This document shows positions 33,801 through 45,671 of a stretch of 64,000 nucleotides of DNA, piece after piece. The DNA comes from Cladorhizidae sp. MBARI D1340-BT2. Taxonomy: Eukaryota > Porifera > Demospongiae > Poecilosclerida > Cladorhizidae. A program made the translations under genes and the position numbers. How positions within the stretch are numbered: the stretch's first letter is position 1; every line of letters begins with the position of its first letter. The DNA lies in contig JAQNBH010000003.1 in the NCBI GenBank assembly GCA_028752905.1, forward strand, positions 41,406,187 through 41,470,186, read 5' to 3'. Below the pieces are notes generated by a model. The model did not search any database. It saw only the letters and a program-made list of their open reading frames with translations, and had not been told where the DNA came from.

Positions 33801-33928
33801 GGCCCCACTCCATATATCAGGAGGGGAAGGACCACTATAAGTACAACTCCATACATCAGGAGGGGGAGGAGCACTATATAGGCCTCACCCTCTGCATCCA
33901 GAAGGGGCAGACCACTATATAGGCCCCA
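33801..33928. repeat. Three about 45-bp tandem units
   Basis: Units share CCATATATCAGGAGGGG, ACCACTATATAGGCC and variants. Located just after the MITE. Confidence 0.75.
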
Positions 33929-35409
33929 TATCTGTGCTCTGATATATTGGCACCAAATGTGGCTTTCATAATATGAGTTGCAGGAGAAGTGAGGGAGGTA
34001 GTGGAGGCACCTTTAGTGAGTGATATCATCACATGATCTCTTGCCGCTGAAAAGATACTTTACTAGCCTAGCACTGTGATGAAAAGATGCCATGGTGGAG
34101 TATTTGTTTTTCCATGCAAGCATTGGTGTGCATTAGTTGGGGGTACGACATGTCCCAACAGATGCCATGTATATTATTGTTGTTGTTATTTTTTATGTTA
34201 TTATTATTATGGGAAATTGGCTTAATTTTGATGAAATACTTTCGGTTCCAATTATCAGAGTCCACCTAATAAAATACCATCCCATAACCGGCACCTCATA
34301 CAAATTTATATACTCAATTATCAGTACAGCATGATGCTCATATTTTTAGCAGGACCCGAACAGATCCATAAAACGTTGTATTTCCTAATAAGTTTTACAC
34401 AGATACTCTATGTTCATACCTGATGTAAACATGATAAATTTGTCACCAAAATAGAGTTTTACTAAAAAAGAAACAGGACAAAGGTTAGGAGAAATTATAG
34501 CTACGGCAGCAATAAATGCAAGTATGCTACGTAATGGAAGATTAAAAAAACTCTCTCTTCCATCAGTGTAATAGATTAGGAAGTCAATACATGTACCTGC
34601 AAAAAATGACAGCAGGCAGACATAGCCCGTGGCTACATCTTAGGCTGGATGAAGCAAGTGCTGCTCTCAGTGATCCGGGATTAGGCTGATTTGTTCATTA
34701 TGTTGCTTTCGTCCAGTAGCAATTCATCTTGAAATCTTCTTTTCTTGAGAACACCTTTCTCTCTGGCTAAATTTTGCTGCGCCTTTATCTGTGTTATGGT
34801 TTTGCCACATCTAATTTTCCAAACAAATCCACCAAGTTCAGTATTCTCTTTAGCAGTTAAATAATTCCATGGTCAAGTAACCTAGCCAAGATATCTGTAC
34901 TGTCATGCTCAATGGCTGCATACTAGGCATGTCAACCTTCCTTAACTGTTAGAGTAGCTTGCATGATTCATCTGACTATTTCTTGCTCCTGGATGGGATG
35001 TGGTCAACAAAGTAGGAGCGGACTTCGATCCTGACCTTCGCCTTCCTACCCCATGGCATCCCACTGGTAATAAAAAGATATCTAACTAGATGGAGCTATT
35101 TAGCTAGTCAACCAGTTCCATGAAACAGTTGAGTAGTCATGTATCATTGACTACAGCTTTAATCAGCACAATTACCACAACAATCTAACCAGCTGTACCT
35201 TGCAAGTGTGAAAAAAATCATAATGTGAAGCTTTGTCTGATGTACAGCAGCGACAAACTGGTAGAGGTCCTTCTCAATGTCAGGAAATGTCCTAGAAAAT
35301 TATTGTAAACTTTGATAGTATGAGTGGCATAAGTATGCTGATAATTGTTGCGGAATATAGTGCTGATGATTGAACAATGCCGTTAATCGGCAGTTATGCA
35401 AGTAAACAC
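33929..35409. other. No gene recognised
   Basis: AT-rich sequence with short frames only and a TTATTATTGTTG patch near 34170-34210. Confidence 0.5.
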
Positions 35410-35605
35410 CTTTCTGTTCTCAGTGGCCTAGGATTAGGCTGGGTACATGTGGTAAGAACCCACTAGGCTGTTCCCAGTGGTGTAGGATTAGGGTGGGCAC
35501 ATGTAACAAGCATCCACTATGCAGTTCTCAGTTGTAAAGGATTAGGCTGGGCTCATGGAGAAAGCACCTGCTATGCTGTTCTCAGTGGTCTAGGATTAGT
35601 TGGTG
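35410..35605. repeat. About 62-bp tandem repeat, three to four copies
   Basis: Units contain GTTCTCAGTGG, TAGGATTAGGCTGGG, and CACCACTATGC-like ends. A related lone unit lies near 34650-34690. Confidence 0.78.
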
Positions 35606-35881
35606 GATATATAAGCTGTGAGGGATCTTGCCACATTGTACACTAGTGGCTGTCTCTGCTAACTTGTTGAGAGCTTACTTGAAGGAATCAAGAATTAATA
35701 ATTGTATAACACTCCATAGTTCTTACATTCATGGGCTCCGTCAGACTCTCAGTATGCTCCCTTTAAATAGGCTGGCATATCTGAGCAAGACATTACCTAA
35801 TAAGGTAAGACTTAGCCAGATGCACACATAATATATAACCAATAAATTGTCTGATGTTATAACTGAGTTTCTCACATATTA

Positions 35882-38140
35882 TCACTGCTTGTTCTGGTCT
35901 CTGGTCACTTTGTTAAGCCTTCTGCAATCTATACAGAGGCAGAGTGTGTCATTTTCTTGGACATGAGCACTATTGGGGATACCCCTGCATGTCTGGAGAA
36001 ACATATGAGAACCACCCATAAGAGCTGCTCCACCTCTGTCTTGACTATGTCTTGCCTCACCTATGGCACTCAGTAATGGGGCATGGCTTTGCATCCCCAA
36101 TGTCTATGGAAATGCTGCCTCTGGTTGTACTGTCTGGTATGTCTGTAAACAGGTGGCTGTGGGGCTGGAGCAGTGTGTCAATGTCTTATCTCTGCTCTGT
36201 AGTGAGATCCGGGTTGATGTTTGGTTGGCCAACATCCAGCATGTGCGCCCATGTATTGATCTCGCCTGGGTCTGGTTCTTTTGAGAGAAAATTGGACATA
36301 CTCAAGTGAGAATGTGAGTGCCATGGAGCCAGCAGGTTGACGTGGTATATCCTGTCAAGCTTTTTTCTTCCATCCAGACATAATCTGTACGTTGTGTGCT
36401 GAATACCTTTTCCAGGAGACTGGGTAGGGGCCTTGCCACCTTGCAAGTAGGCTGGAGGGAGAGGTAGGTAATAGGATTACACAAGATCGCCCACTTGAAA
36501 ACATCTGTCCCTTACATTCCTGTTGTACCACCTGGCCATCTCTGTTTTTGACTTGTGTTTGTGCTCTCTGGCCAGCGAGTGGAGAAATGGTCTTACATGC
36601 TCGGTAGGTATGTTAGCATGCTGTCTGGGTTTGTGGGCGGTCCTGACTTCTATCAGGTGTCAAGTGCATCCTCTCGACATTGCCCAAGAACCATCAAGAT
36701 GGCTCTTAGGACTGAACACTTGGTTATCTGTAATTATAATTACTGTTATATCAAGCTCTGTTGTGATTACATGCTTATTGATCAGTTTCACACTTTTATT
36801 TTATCTTGGCATATGGAAACCTATGTGTGTTCTGTGTTTTGGTCTTTAGTGTATGTATTGTAAATTGGACGCGTTCCTGTTTCCTGGGAGGCAGGGTATT
36901 TAAACCTTGACTCCCAACTATTTAGTGAATTTTTATCTTGGATTGCTCAATTGTTCTATTGACTTTCTAATATTCTAAATTTCTCTGAATTAAGCTAAGG
37001 AACGATTGTACAGCATAGATATTACTCTGGTGGCAGTAATTATTATCAAGTGGGGAGATATCTACCGAAGTGACCCTCAACAGCGGGATTCTGGGTTGTC
37101 TGCCAAACATCAGCTCAAAGGGTGAGAAGCCCATCGCCACCTGTGGAGCTTGCCTGTGTGCAAATAAAACATATAGAATGGCTTTTTTCCATTTGTCTCC
37201 AAACAATTCTGCTATCTTGTGGAGCATCTGCTTGAGGGTCCATTGAAATGCTCCACAATACCATCCTTTAGGGCTGGTATGGGGAGGTTTGGATAGACTT
37301 CACACCGAGCATGTCGTAGAAGTGGTGCATCAGTTTGCTAATAAAGTTTGATCCACAATCCGTAAAGATCCCTTCTGGATTGCCAAAGTGGCTGAACACT
37401 TTCACCGAGTCTTCGGCCAATCTGGCCACTGTTCGTCCATTTGAGAGCAATTGCATCGGAGTGTTGTGTAGATTAGTCAATCATAGTGAGGATATATAGA
37501 TGGCCTTCTTTCGTCTTTGGTAGCAGTTCCACCATATTCATCGCTACAAGCTGGTAAGGCAGTTCCATGATGGGAAAAGTAACTAAAGGCACTTTTAACT
37601 TCTTCCGTCTGGCTGTGCTCTGGCAAGTCTGCATCTTTGACATAGGCCCACGATATTGGAGGTGATATGCCTTGCCAAAAGTATCAGTCCTGGAGGCAGT
37701 GTATGGTCTTCTTCTATCCTAAGTGTCCGGCCAAAGGAGCCTGATGTGCCAGGTGTATTACAGTCTCTCTGTAGGTTTGCAGAAGTATTAGCTAGGATAT
37801 CACTCTGTCTCATCCAGCAGGCTTCCACTTCCAGTAAAGGTGCCCTGTTTGTAGAACAACATAGACTCAGGCTCGGTGCCTTGCCTACAGCAGGGAGCAA
37901 GAGTGGGGTCCTTGCTCTGAGTGCATCAGCGTCATCCCTTACCAGGTGAAGTTGGCCCCATAGGGCCGTGGGAAGCTTCCACTTTTGGATAGCTTCACTC
38001 TGTTGCTGTAGGCACAACTCATCATCATCGTCACCCTTTACCAGGTGAAGTTGGCCCCAATTAGGGCCGTGGGAAGCTTCCACTTTTGGATAGCTTCACT
38101 CTGTTGCTGTAGGCACAACTCATCATCATTGAAGTTGGGT
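35882..38140 (-). pseudogene. Ty3/gypsy fragment A, integrase ahead of reverse transcriptase
   Basis: Reading from 38140 down: an integrase H2C2 finger (HLAHQAPLAGHLG, about 37750), the integrase core (FTDCGSNFISKL, then TSPYQP, 37480-37268), the module after the core (ILYVLFAHRQAP, GFSPFELMFGRQP, 37227-36967), the integrase C-terminus (KLDRIYHVNLLAPW, about 36350) and finally the start of reverse transcriptase (CIDCRRLNKVTRDQ, about 35900). Integrase upstream of RT is the reverse of ordinary Ty3/gypsy order and matches Gmr1-like elements. The RT catalytic palm is missing. A unit of about 112 bp is tandemly duplicated at about 37946-38127. Stops and shifts occur throughout. Confidence 0.78.
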
Positions 38141-38331
38141 AGCTCCACATCGGGGTCAGGAAGGGGTTTGGTTTGGGTGGGGTGTCGGGATTCAACTACT
38201 GCCTAATCCCAATAAGATAGGTATTGCTGCCACCAGAGCTTAACAGCTAGGAGTAAGTAGCCTAGTCTACCCAGAGAAATTTAGGGTTTAAAGTTAGACT
38301 GAGTTTTATTATGTAAAGCAACAACAATAGG

Positions 38332-39780
38332 CTAAAACCATTTTTGCTGGCAGGGATTTTTATAACCCCTCCCAGCCTCACACAGTAAGTGACATATGGC
38401 TAATACCAACACAGTCCAAGAGTCAAACATACAGATGACAGGTAGAGGCTTGTATAAATCTGGGTGTGTAAGCTTTCTAACTGGCACCATAGGTGAGGAC
38501 CCAGGGCTTCTGGTAGACACTAAGACACCGTGCCTGACCAGAGACTGGATCTCAGCCTTCAGCTTGGCTCTCCATCCTGGTGCAATCCTGTAGGGAGCAG
38601 CACAGATGGGCTGGACTTGACCCGTGTCTATCACACGTTCAGTACCCCTAACCTTCCCATGCTCAGTGGTAACCACATCTTAAAATTATTCCAAGCATTT
38701 TTGTAACTCAATCTTCTGATAAGAAGTCAAAACAGGAGTACCCATTCTCACCTCACCAATCGGATCAGGGGAGTCACCACTCTCATCGGCAACCACTACC
38801 CAAAAGAGGCTGGCTGTAGGAGTCTTCCATTCCTTAAGCCTATTTATATGGACTACTACCTCGGTGTGGGACCTCTTATTAGGTACAGCTAACTTATAGT
38901 TTGTGTCGGATGGCTTGGCAACCACCTCATAGCGGCCCACACAAATACTTTGCAGCTTCCCAGTAAGAACCAGTGTATGGCATAATACCATGTCTCCAGG
39001 CTCCAAGTGCCTCTCTCCTGGGCTCTCTCATCATAGACAGTGTTGGTATTAGCTTTAAACTCTTCCTCATTTTCCTGGGCAGCCTCCTGCCGTATAGTGA
39101 GTCCTTCTTCAGTCATTGACCCAGTTAACTGTGCTAGTGAAACTAAGCTCCCCTCTCACCCATCCTTCTTTCATGGCTTCTAAAGATCCCCTTAAATTCC
39201 TGCCATGTACAAAGCTCATACAGGGAAAATCTTAATCCTGTAGCTACATTGGGTGTTGCTCAGTAAGCTAATAGACAGAACTTTTAAGAGTCTAACCAAA
39301 TCTTACTGATTCTCTCCTACCTTCCTAAGCATACTCTTGAGGCAGCTATGCCACCTCTCGAGTATCCCATTGGTTTGGGGTTGGTAGGCAGTGGTACATA
39401 ACTTGTCTATGTTGAGAAGTCTCACAGTTCTTCACCCATCCACAGAGCCATGGTCCGATAATAGCTCCTGAGGGATTTCAGTGTGGGCTATCACCTCCAT
39501 TATACCTTCAGCTACTGTGATGGCATTAACCCTCTTGAGGGGAATGGCATAAGGGTACCTAGTGCCAAGGCACATAACTGTAAGGATATAATTGTGCCCA
39601 CTCTTAGTCCTAGGTAAGGGACCCACCAGATCACAGGCTAACCGTTGGTATGGGATTCCTATGAGATTGGGGTGGTCACTAATGGTGCCCTGGCTGCATC
39701 TGCCTGCTCAACCTTTGATACTCAGGGCTTGTACTGCACCATGCCCTGGCATCCTTCTGTAACACTGGCCAAGTGAAATG
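38332..39780 (-). pseudogene. Ty3/gypsy fragment B, integrase ahead of reverse transcriptase
   Basis: Reading down from 39780: the end of the integrase zinc finger region, the start of the integrase core (LVGPLPRTKSGHNYILTV, 39626-39432, containing TRYPYAIPLK), the integrase C-terminal part (VVVHINRLKEW, about 38830) and the reverse transcriptase N-terminus (CAAPYRIAPGWRAKLKAEIQ, then SSPMVPVRK, 38676-38480). The palm motif YxDD is absent; the frame runs into unrelated sequence with TATAAAAA and AATAAA, possibly LTR-derived. The domain order is the same as fragment A, but the sequences differ enough to be separate elements. Confidence 0.75.
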
Positions 39781-40524
39781 CTGCACTACTGTAAAAACTA
39801 GAGCATGTACAGCACACTAAATGCCTAGAACACCAGGTGCGCTGCTGTAAGTAGTGTGCACACCAATTTTATAAATCATTGTGCATAGCACACTTATTTA
39901 CTAAGTTTAAAGAGTGAGTATCACACACTTCTTAGGGTATATAGCACACTTTAGAAACATGCAATCAGCATTGTGATTTTAATCAACACATTACCTCTTC
40001 ATTTACACCTGGTTTACAAGTACAATCTATGCTTTTCATTAGATGTTTATAGGCTTGTCATAATGATCAAGATGCAGTAGCAGTAAAACTTCTCTGGAGC
40101 CATATATTCTCTTGGATGTTGTTAATAATGATGAAGATCCATGGATTGACATTTGCTGGAAGTGCATACTACAGATGTGTACATTACATCAGAGTTTTAG
40201 TGTCAACCTGCTTTGTTCTAATACATGTGCTGCATTACCACATTCCCTATAGTGACTCAGAGAACATAAATTCATTTATGCTCCCTTATGGAGTGCAGCT
40301 CCCTCAGTTCTTTATAACATTGCATTTTGTCCCCCTCCCCCCCCCCCCCCTCCCCACCCACACCCACACCCTTATTCAAATTTCTGAATCCAACTGCCAC
40401 TTCCTAAACAACCCCTCATAGTAGTACTACTCCCTCTAACACTATAACCACCAGCACTACACTAGCGTCCAGCACCACTCCCTGTCAAACAAGTGTTCAT
40501 AACAACCCTATGTAGTGACTAACT
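39781..40524. other. Spacer between retroelements; C-rich tract
   Basis: No gene seen. A poly-C/CCCACA tract lies at 40330-40370. The plus-strand frame across it has no domain. Confidence 0.5.
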
Positions 40525-40739
40525 AGCTAGAGCACTCAAATTGTAAATGGTCAATAAAAACTCAAGTCATAGTTGCAACCCAGACACATATATATATATA
40601 TACACAAAAAGTTAAGTCGGCCGTGCAGGGGCCTAAACAAACAAACAATGAACAACGAAAGGACAAAAGGCTGGCTATTGAGTTCACTGAGCATGCCCAA
40701 AAGATCAATCACGGCATGAATAAACTTACAGTTATTACA
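40525..40739 (-). repeat. 3' LTR of element D
   Basis: Pairs with 44751-44971: shared GAGCACTCAAATTGTAAATG, TCAATAAAAACTCAAGTCAT, GGGGCCTAAACAAACAA and TATTGAGTTCACTGAGCATG. TGT...start lies against the polypurine tract. Confidence 0.9.
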
Positions 40740-40808
40740 TTCCTCCCTCACTGGTTTGAGGTTCAGCTACCAAAATTTTGGTCCGTAATAAACAGGTACA
40801 TCTCGAGG

Positions 40809-43480
40809 TTATCTATGACAAGGTGCTGTTGAAGGCAGAACTACTCGGCCTCTTGGGTGGCTTGCCATCGAGGGTGCAATTATGGTTGGTGGTATTCTCT
40901 CTAGAGGAGAACTTGTGGTTGTGTCTTGACCATTGGGTGCCTCAACTACAGCAGGAGTTTGTATGTCAATGATGTCCCCTCCTGGGTCATCAGTTGTTGA
41001 TGATGTTCCTGAACGAATGTGGTCCATGTGTCGGCGAACTATTTGTTCATTAGTTAATGTCACATGATAAGACAAAGCACCCTTGACCTGATACACAGTT
41101 CCAATTAACCAGCTTTTCCCATCTGTAAAATCTTTCACAAACACCTGATCACCCATTTCAAAATTCCTGAGCTTGACTCTGGTGTCGTGATTCTTCTTCT
41201 GCGCATCCTGCTTCAGCTGTACTTTAGCAGCTGGATGTGCTTTCAGTAAATTCAACTGTGACCATGGAATCTTTCCCAACAAGAGCTCAGCGGGTGTAAG
41301 TCCTGTTGTGGTGCGTGAAGTGAGGTGATTCCAGAACAGGAACCTCGAAACTCTGGTGTGCAGCAAGCCAGTGGTCGCTTTCTTCATATGTTCTTTGAAG
41401 GTCCGGACCATTCTTTCAGCTAAACCATTACTGGCAGGATGGTAAGGTGAGGACTTGATATGGTGAATCACTTTGTTCTCCATGAATGTTGTAAATTCAG
41501 CGCTCGTAAAAGGGGTACCATTGTCAGTCACTAGTATCTCTGGCAGACCATGTGTGGCAAATATTGATTGCAGATGTTCGATAGTGATAGTTGAAGTGGC
41601 GGCAGTAGTAGCTTCACTTCTAACCATTTAAAGTAAGCATCAACGAGTATGAGAAACATTCTGCCTGAAGTCTCTCCCAAGGGTGTTTGGGATACTCCCA
41701 TGAGTGTAGTGGTGCGGGCGTAGGATTATGCCTTATTCATTGACAGGGATCACATTGTTTCACTTTCTCTTCCAGATCATGGTCAATGCTGGGCCACCAA
41801 ATGAACGAATGTGTTAAGGCCTTCATCCTCCTGTTGCCTGGGTGTTCCTCATGTAGCAGATCCATGACTCTGATTCTCCCAGCAGGTGGAATGACCACTC
41901 TGTTTCCTCTGAGAAGGCATCCATCATGCACAGAGAGCTCATCCTGGAACTGATGAAAGGGTGTGAGTGTTCCTTCGCTTGAGTGATGCCACCCACGGAG
42001 TACAAAGTCCTTCACCTTGGATAGCGCAGGATCTTTGGATGTCCACTGCTTAATTTGAGTAGCAGTGACAGTTATCTGCCGGCTAAATCACTCACTTAAC
42101 CTATCACTACTATTGACTTGATCTTGGAAGGTAACACATGTACCAAATCCCTCTATTACTTCCACATGGATGTTTCTGTTTAGTAATCATTATGCTGCTG
42201 CAGATGAGCTGATGGTTTCCATCAGTATCATCTCCGGCTGAATGGGTACCTTCAATGGAGCATCTGGCAAGGGTAGGCGACTGAACAGGTCGGCATTTGT
42301 GTGATGCACCCCTGGCTTGTACAAGGTATTGTAGTCGTAGCCTCCCAAAGTCAGAGCCCATTTCTGTATCCTAGCAGTGGCCATAGTTGGTGTGGCACTG
42401 GTTTCCTTGAAGAGATGTTGGAGAGGTTTATGGTCCGACAGAATCACGAAGTGTTGACCAAAAATGTATTGGTGGAAGCAAAGACTGCGGCCAGCCCCTC
42501 TTTCTCGCATTGAGAGTATTTCTTTTCAGCTGGTGCCAGTGACTTTGATGCAAATCCAATGGGCTTCTGTTGGCCATCAGTCTCCAAATGCGAGACTGCT
42601 CCAGCACCATACAGTGAAGCATAACAGACCAAAATGAGCTCCTTGGAAAGGTCGTAGTGCACTAACAGGTAATCTGATGTGAGCAATGACTTCACCTCTT
42701 TGTAGGCTTCCTTCTGTTTGTTACCCAAGGTCCATATCATTTCCTTTTGAAACCTGTACAGTGGGGCAAGAACATGAAATAAATCTGGTTGAAATTTTAG
42801 TAGTGGGATACGTCTTGTTGAGCTGGAGCTTTCTGGATGGCCTCGACTTTCTCCATGGTGGGCTGCAAACCTTCTGCAGAGATTCTGAAACCCAAATATT
42901 CTACATGAGACAACATGAATGAGCACTTGCTTAGTTTGAGTTTGAGGCCTGCTTGCTCCAGCTGTGTCAGGACTGCTTCAATGTTTGGCAAATATTCCTC
43001 AGCTGTTCGACCAGACACCAAGATGTCATCAATATAGATGCACACTCCAGGTAAGCCCTTCAGCATGCTCTCCATGATGTGGTGGAACAGTGAAGGAGTG
43101 GATGAAATTCCAAACGGAAGTCTGTTCACTCTGTATAGACCTTTGTGTGTGTTGATAGTCACCAACACTCTCGACTTGTGGTCCAAGAGTACATGGTGTG
43201 AGCCAGATCTAATTTAGAGAACACTGTCCCCCCAGAAAGTGATGCAGATATATCTTCAATTCTAGGCAATGGGTAAGTATCGACCATTGTTGCTTGATTC
43301 ACAGTGATCTTATAATCACCATATAGCCTAATTGGCCATCTTTCTTCAACACTTGGCACCACTGGGGTAGTCCACTCTGAGAATTTCACCGGTTCTAGGA
43401 TTCCTTCCCTCACCCGACGATCGATTTCCTCTCCTCTTCCTTGGCTCGGATGGCAAAAGGTACTGGGTGGGCTTGGCAAA
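40809..43480 (-). pseudogene. Pol region of element D: RT, RNase H, integrase
   Basis: From 43480 down: RT N-terminus (SEWTTPVVPS, YPLPRIEDIS, VFSKLDLAH), RT palm (GLYRVNRLPFGISSTPSLF, then YIDDILVSG, about 43030), connection and RNase H (42926-42190), the H2C2 finger (HPGNRRMKAL, CDPCQ, 42015-41737), the integrase core (VDAYFKWLEV; ILVTDNGTPFTS; NGLAERMVRTFKE) and integrase C-terminus to 40809. The catalytic YIDD and integrase D/D/E positions are visible. Breaks in frame occur near 43185, 42890, 42450, 42060 and 41630, so no single polyprotein can be made. Confidence 0.88.
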
Positions 43481-43501
43481 ACTTAGGCTGAACATCAGGC
43501 T

Positions 43502-43699
43502 TCACATGCAGCTAAGCAGTGATACCTTATGGTTCTTGTATGTTACATCCACATCTACTGCTCCATCAACAGATATCTCCTCCCCTGTATAGGTGGGCAG
43601 CTTTGTCCTTGGGACCTTGATGGTTGGGGACTGAGTTCCTGACCAGGTTGTATCGTAGGTATGGTGGCTGATGATGAAGAGAGTGGCTCCTGTGTCCAC
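43502..43699 (-). pseudogene. Retropepsin-like protease of element D
   Basis: The frame starts DTGATLFIIS, the retropepsin active-site motif D-T/S-G-A, followed by a beta-rich stretch (EEISVDGAVDVDVTY). It lies between gag and RT in the expected place. The usual second-half ILG(R/K) motif is not seen before the stop. Confidence 0.75.
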
Positions 43700-43821
43700 C
43701 TTAAGGCATTGCCAACTAATACGAGAGTTTCTCTGTTGTGTTAGGTTAGTTAGCTATTGTTACACTGGAGAAGAATTTACTTTAGCTACAAATTTCCTAC
43801 TTGTCAGTGAGCTCTAAACAG

Positions 43822-44750
43822 CTAAAATAATATTAAAACAAAACAAACAAACAGTGCGACCTGTATGTTCAGTTTCACGAACAGGGGATGACTTTCTGAT
43901 GAGCGAAAATTATACATTGGATACTCTGGGAGCTCTTCTTCCATAGCTTTGGCAACTCTGTGTGTAGGTTTCTTCCCAAACTTCTTAGGTAGTAGTTGTC
44001 GCTTATGAAGTTGTTGCCACTGTGATTTTTGCTGTTGTGGTTGTTTTTGTCCTTTGCTGCCCTTCTGCTGGCAGACCACAGCAATGTGTCCCTTTTTGTG
44101 GCAAAATAAACAGTCTTCCTCGATGTACCTGCATTTAGATGGATTGTGATTACCACCGCAACGGTAGTAGCAGCGCTCCCACTCCTTTGTGGTTGAAATG
44201 GTGATGGCAGCTTGCTGAAGTTATTGGGAGGTGGGAGTGAATGAATATTGTGAACCTTCTTCTTTACGTCCACCAAGATCCTTTACTTCTCTCCCAGCTG
44301 CTTCCATTGCTAGTAGCAGCTTCAGAGCCTTGTCATAGGTTAAGACTTCTGACAAGAGAAGCTGTCGCCATTTCTCGTTCGCTAGACAACAGACTAAGTG
44401 GTCTCTCGACATCTGATTCAGCGTGTTGCCGAAGTGGCAGTGCTCGACCAGTTGCTTGAGCTGGGAGACATAGACAGTAATTGATTAATGCGGGTAGAGA
44501 ACATGCCTGTTGAACGGACAGCGTTGAACAATCTCTGAAGGCGTTGGTTGAAAATGTTTGGTCATCTTCTCGACGATGACTTCAAACTATCGCTGGGTGC
44601 CTCATGTGTCAAAACGTGTATGTGGCAGGGCCATGAGAACAGCCCGCTGCTTGTCGGCGTTGTCAATATGAGTATTGCTTGGTGCGTTCGATGTAGGATT
44701 TCCAGTCGTCCTTGTTCGGCTCGAATTCCCAAGATACTTCGTTGCCAAAA
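43822..44750 (-). pseudogene. Gag region of element D
   Basis: Reading down from just inside the 5' LTR: WEFEPNKDDWKSYIERTKQY (about 44730-44665), HFQPTPSEIVQR, MSRDHLVCCLANEKWRQLL, KALKLLLAMEAAG, then a CCHC-type knuckle ending in CHKKGHIAVVCQQKG with a Gln/Lys-rich tail. This follows the usual Ty3/gypsy Gag layout (capsid then zinc knuckle). Several frame breaks are present. Confidence 0.75.
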
Positions 44751-44971
44751 TGCTAGAGCACTCAAATTATAAATGGTCAATAAAAACTCAAGTCATAGTT
44801 GCAACCCAGACCCACATAATTATATATATATATTATTATACAAAAAGGTATATCGGCCGCACAGGGGCCTAAACAAACAATGAACAACGAACAAAGGACA
44901 AAAGCTGGCTATTGAGTTCACTGAGCATGCTCACAATAATCAATCACATCATGAATAAGCTTACTATTACA
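44751..44971 (-). repeat. 5' LTR of element D
   Basis: Partner of 40525-40739, with an expanded TATATATATATTATTATA stretch in the middle. Ends TG/CA on the minus strand. Confidence 0.9.
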
Positions 44972-45184
44972 ATTCCTAATGCTACGTGTGAGACCAATCT
45001 CATTAGCTCTGGTCACTGTCATCTTGACACTGTAGAATCAGCATGGCAAGAGGCTCATTTATGGTTGCCACACTATCATTTCAACCAAAGGGTAGGCCCT
45101 GTGGGTGCTTGTGTGATGAACCAATGATGGTCAGCACCCACTGTTGCTGGCTCTTCAAAAGTCACTCGACTCCTGACTACTGTA

Positions 45185-45671
45185 TCATGACTTCAGATAC
45201 TGACACTCTCCATTGAAAGAACAACTCGTACTCTCAAGTGGATCTTGCCGACTTCCTTCAGCCAACTCTACATGTGACTGCAACTCCTTCAGCTGCTGTA
45301 GGATCCTCTTCATGACTCTCCCCTTTCTCTCATTCCTTCTGTACCATTTGATACCCTCCAACATTGCTGACTGACTGACCTCTAAAATTTCTTCCTTCAA
45401 GTCCTCACAATGGGCATTCAGCTTCTCCAAACAGGTTTCCTTTATTGCTAGCGGATTCCATAGCTCATCAAGTGCTTGGTAATGTTCTTATGAATATCAC
45501 AACAGCGTGCCTTGTCTGCACACTTTCAGCAGCCAAATGCTCATTTTCTTTTAACAGTTGGTCCAGCTCTTCCGCGATAGCATCACTTAATGCTCCTGCC
45601 TTTAGATGCTTTTCTCTCAGATGGTCGTTCTTGACTTCGAGTTCCTGATTTGTTAGCCATAGATTGTCCAA
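45185..45671 (-). pseudogene. Coiled-coil protein, one frameshift
   Basis: Two consecutive minus-strand frames (45671-45468 and a frame continuing to 45185) join with a single shift near 45495. The first gives NQELEVKNDHLREKHLKAG and EELDQLLKENEHLAAES, the second HYQALDELWNPLAIKETCLE, then KRILQQLKELQSHVELAEG. Regular hydrophobic spacing and many Glu/Lys suggest a coiled coil of about 160 residues. No family is recognised. It may be the tail of a host gene cut by element D, whose 5' LTR begins only about 210 bp away, or a transposon-borne frame. The shift could also be a sequencing error. Confidence 0.45.

Larger units (their letters stand above)
40525..44971 (-). mobile_element. Nearly complete Ty3/gypsy LTR retrotransposon D
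   Basis: Two LTRs of about 215-221 bp (40525-40739 and 44751-44971) enclose gag, protease, RT, RNase H and integrase in ordinary Ty3/gypsy order on the minus strand. The LTRs start TGTAATA; the 5' LTR ends CA, while the 3' LTR end has a mutation there. A polypurine tract (GAGGGAGGAA) directly precedes the 3' LTR, and a candidate primer-binding site (TGGCAACGAAG) follows the 5' LTR. No matching target duplication was found. The LTRs differ by several indels and substitutions, so insertion was not recent. Frameshifts split pol. Confidence 0.9.

Noticed and set aside
37595..38083. 162-residue minus-strand frame as a host gene
   Set aside because: It spans a tandem duplication and part of the fragment A integrase finger read in the wrong frame.
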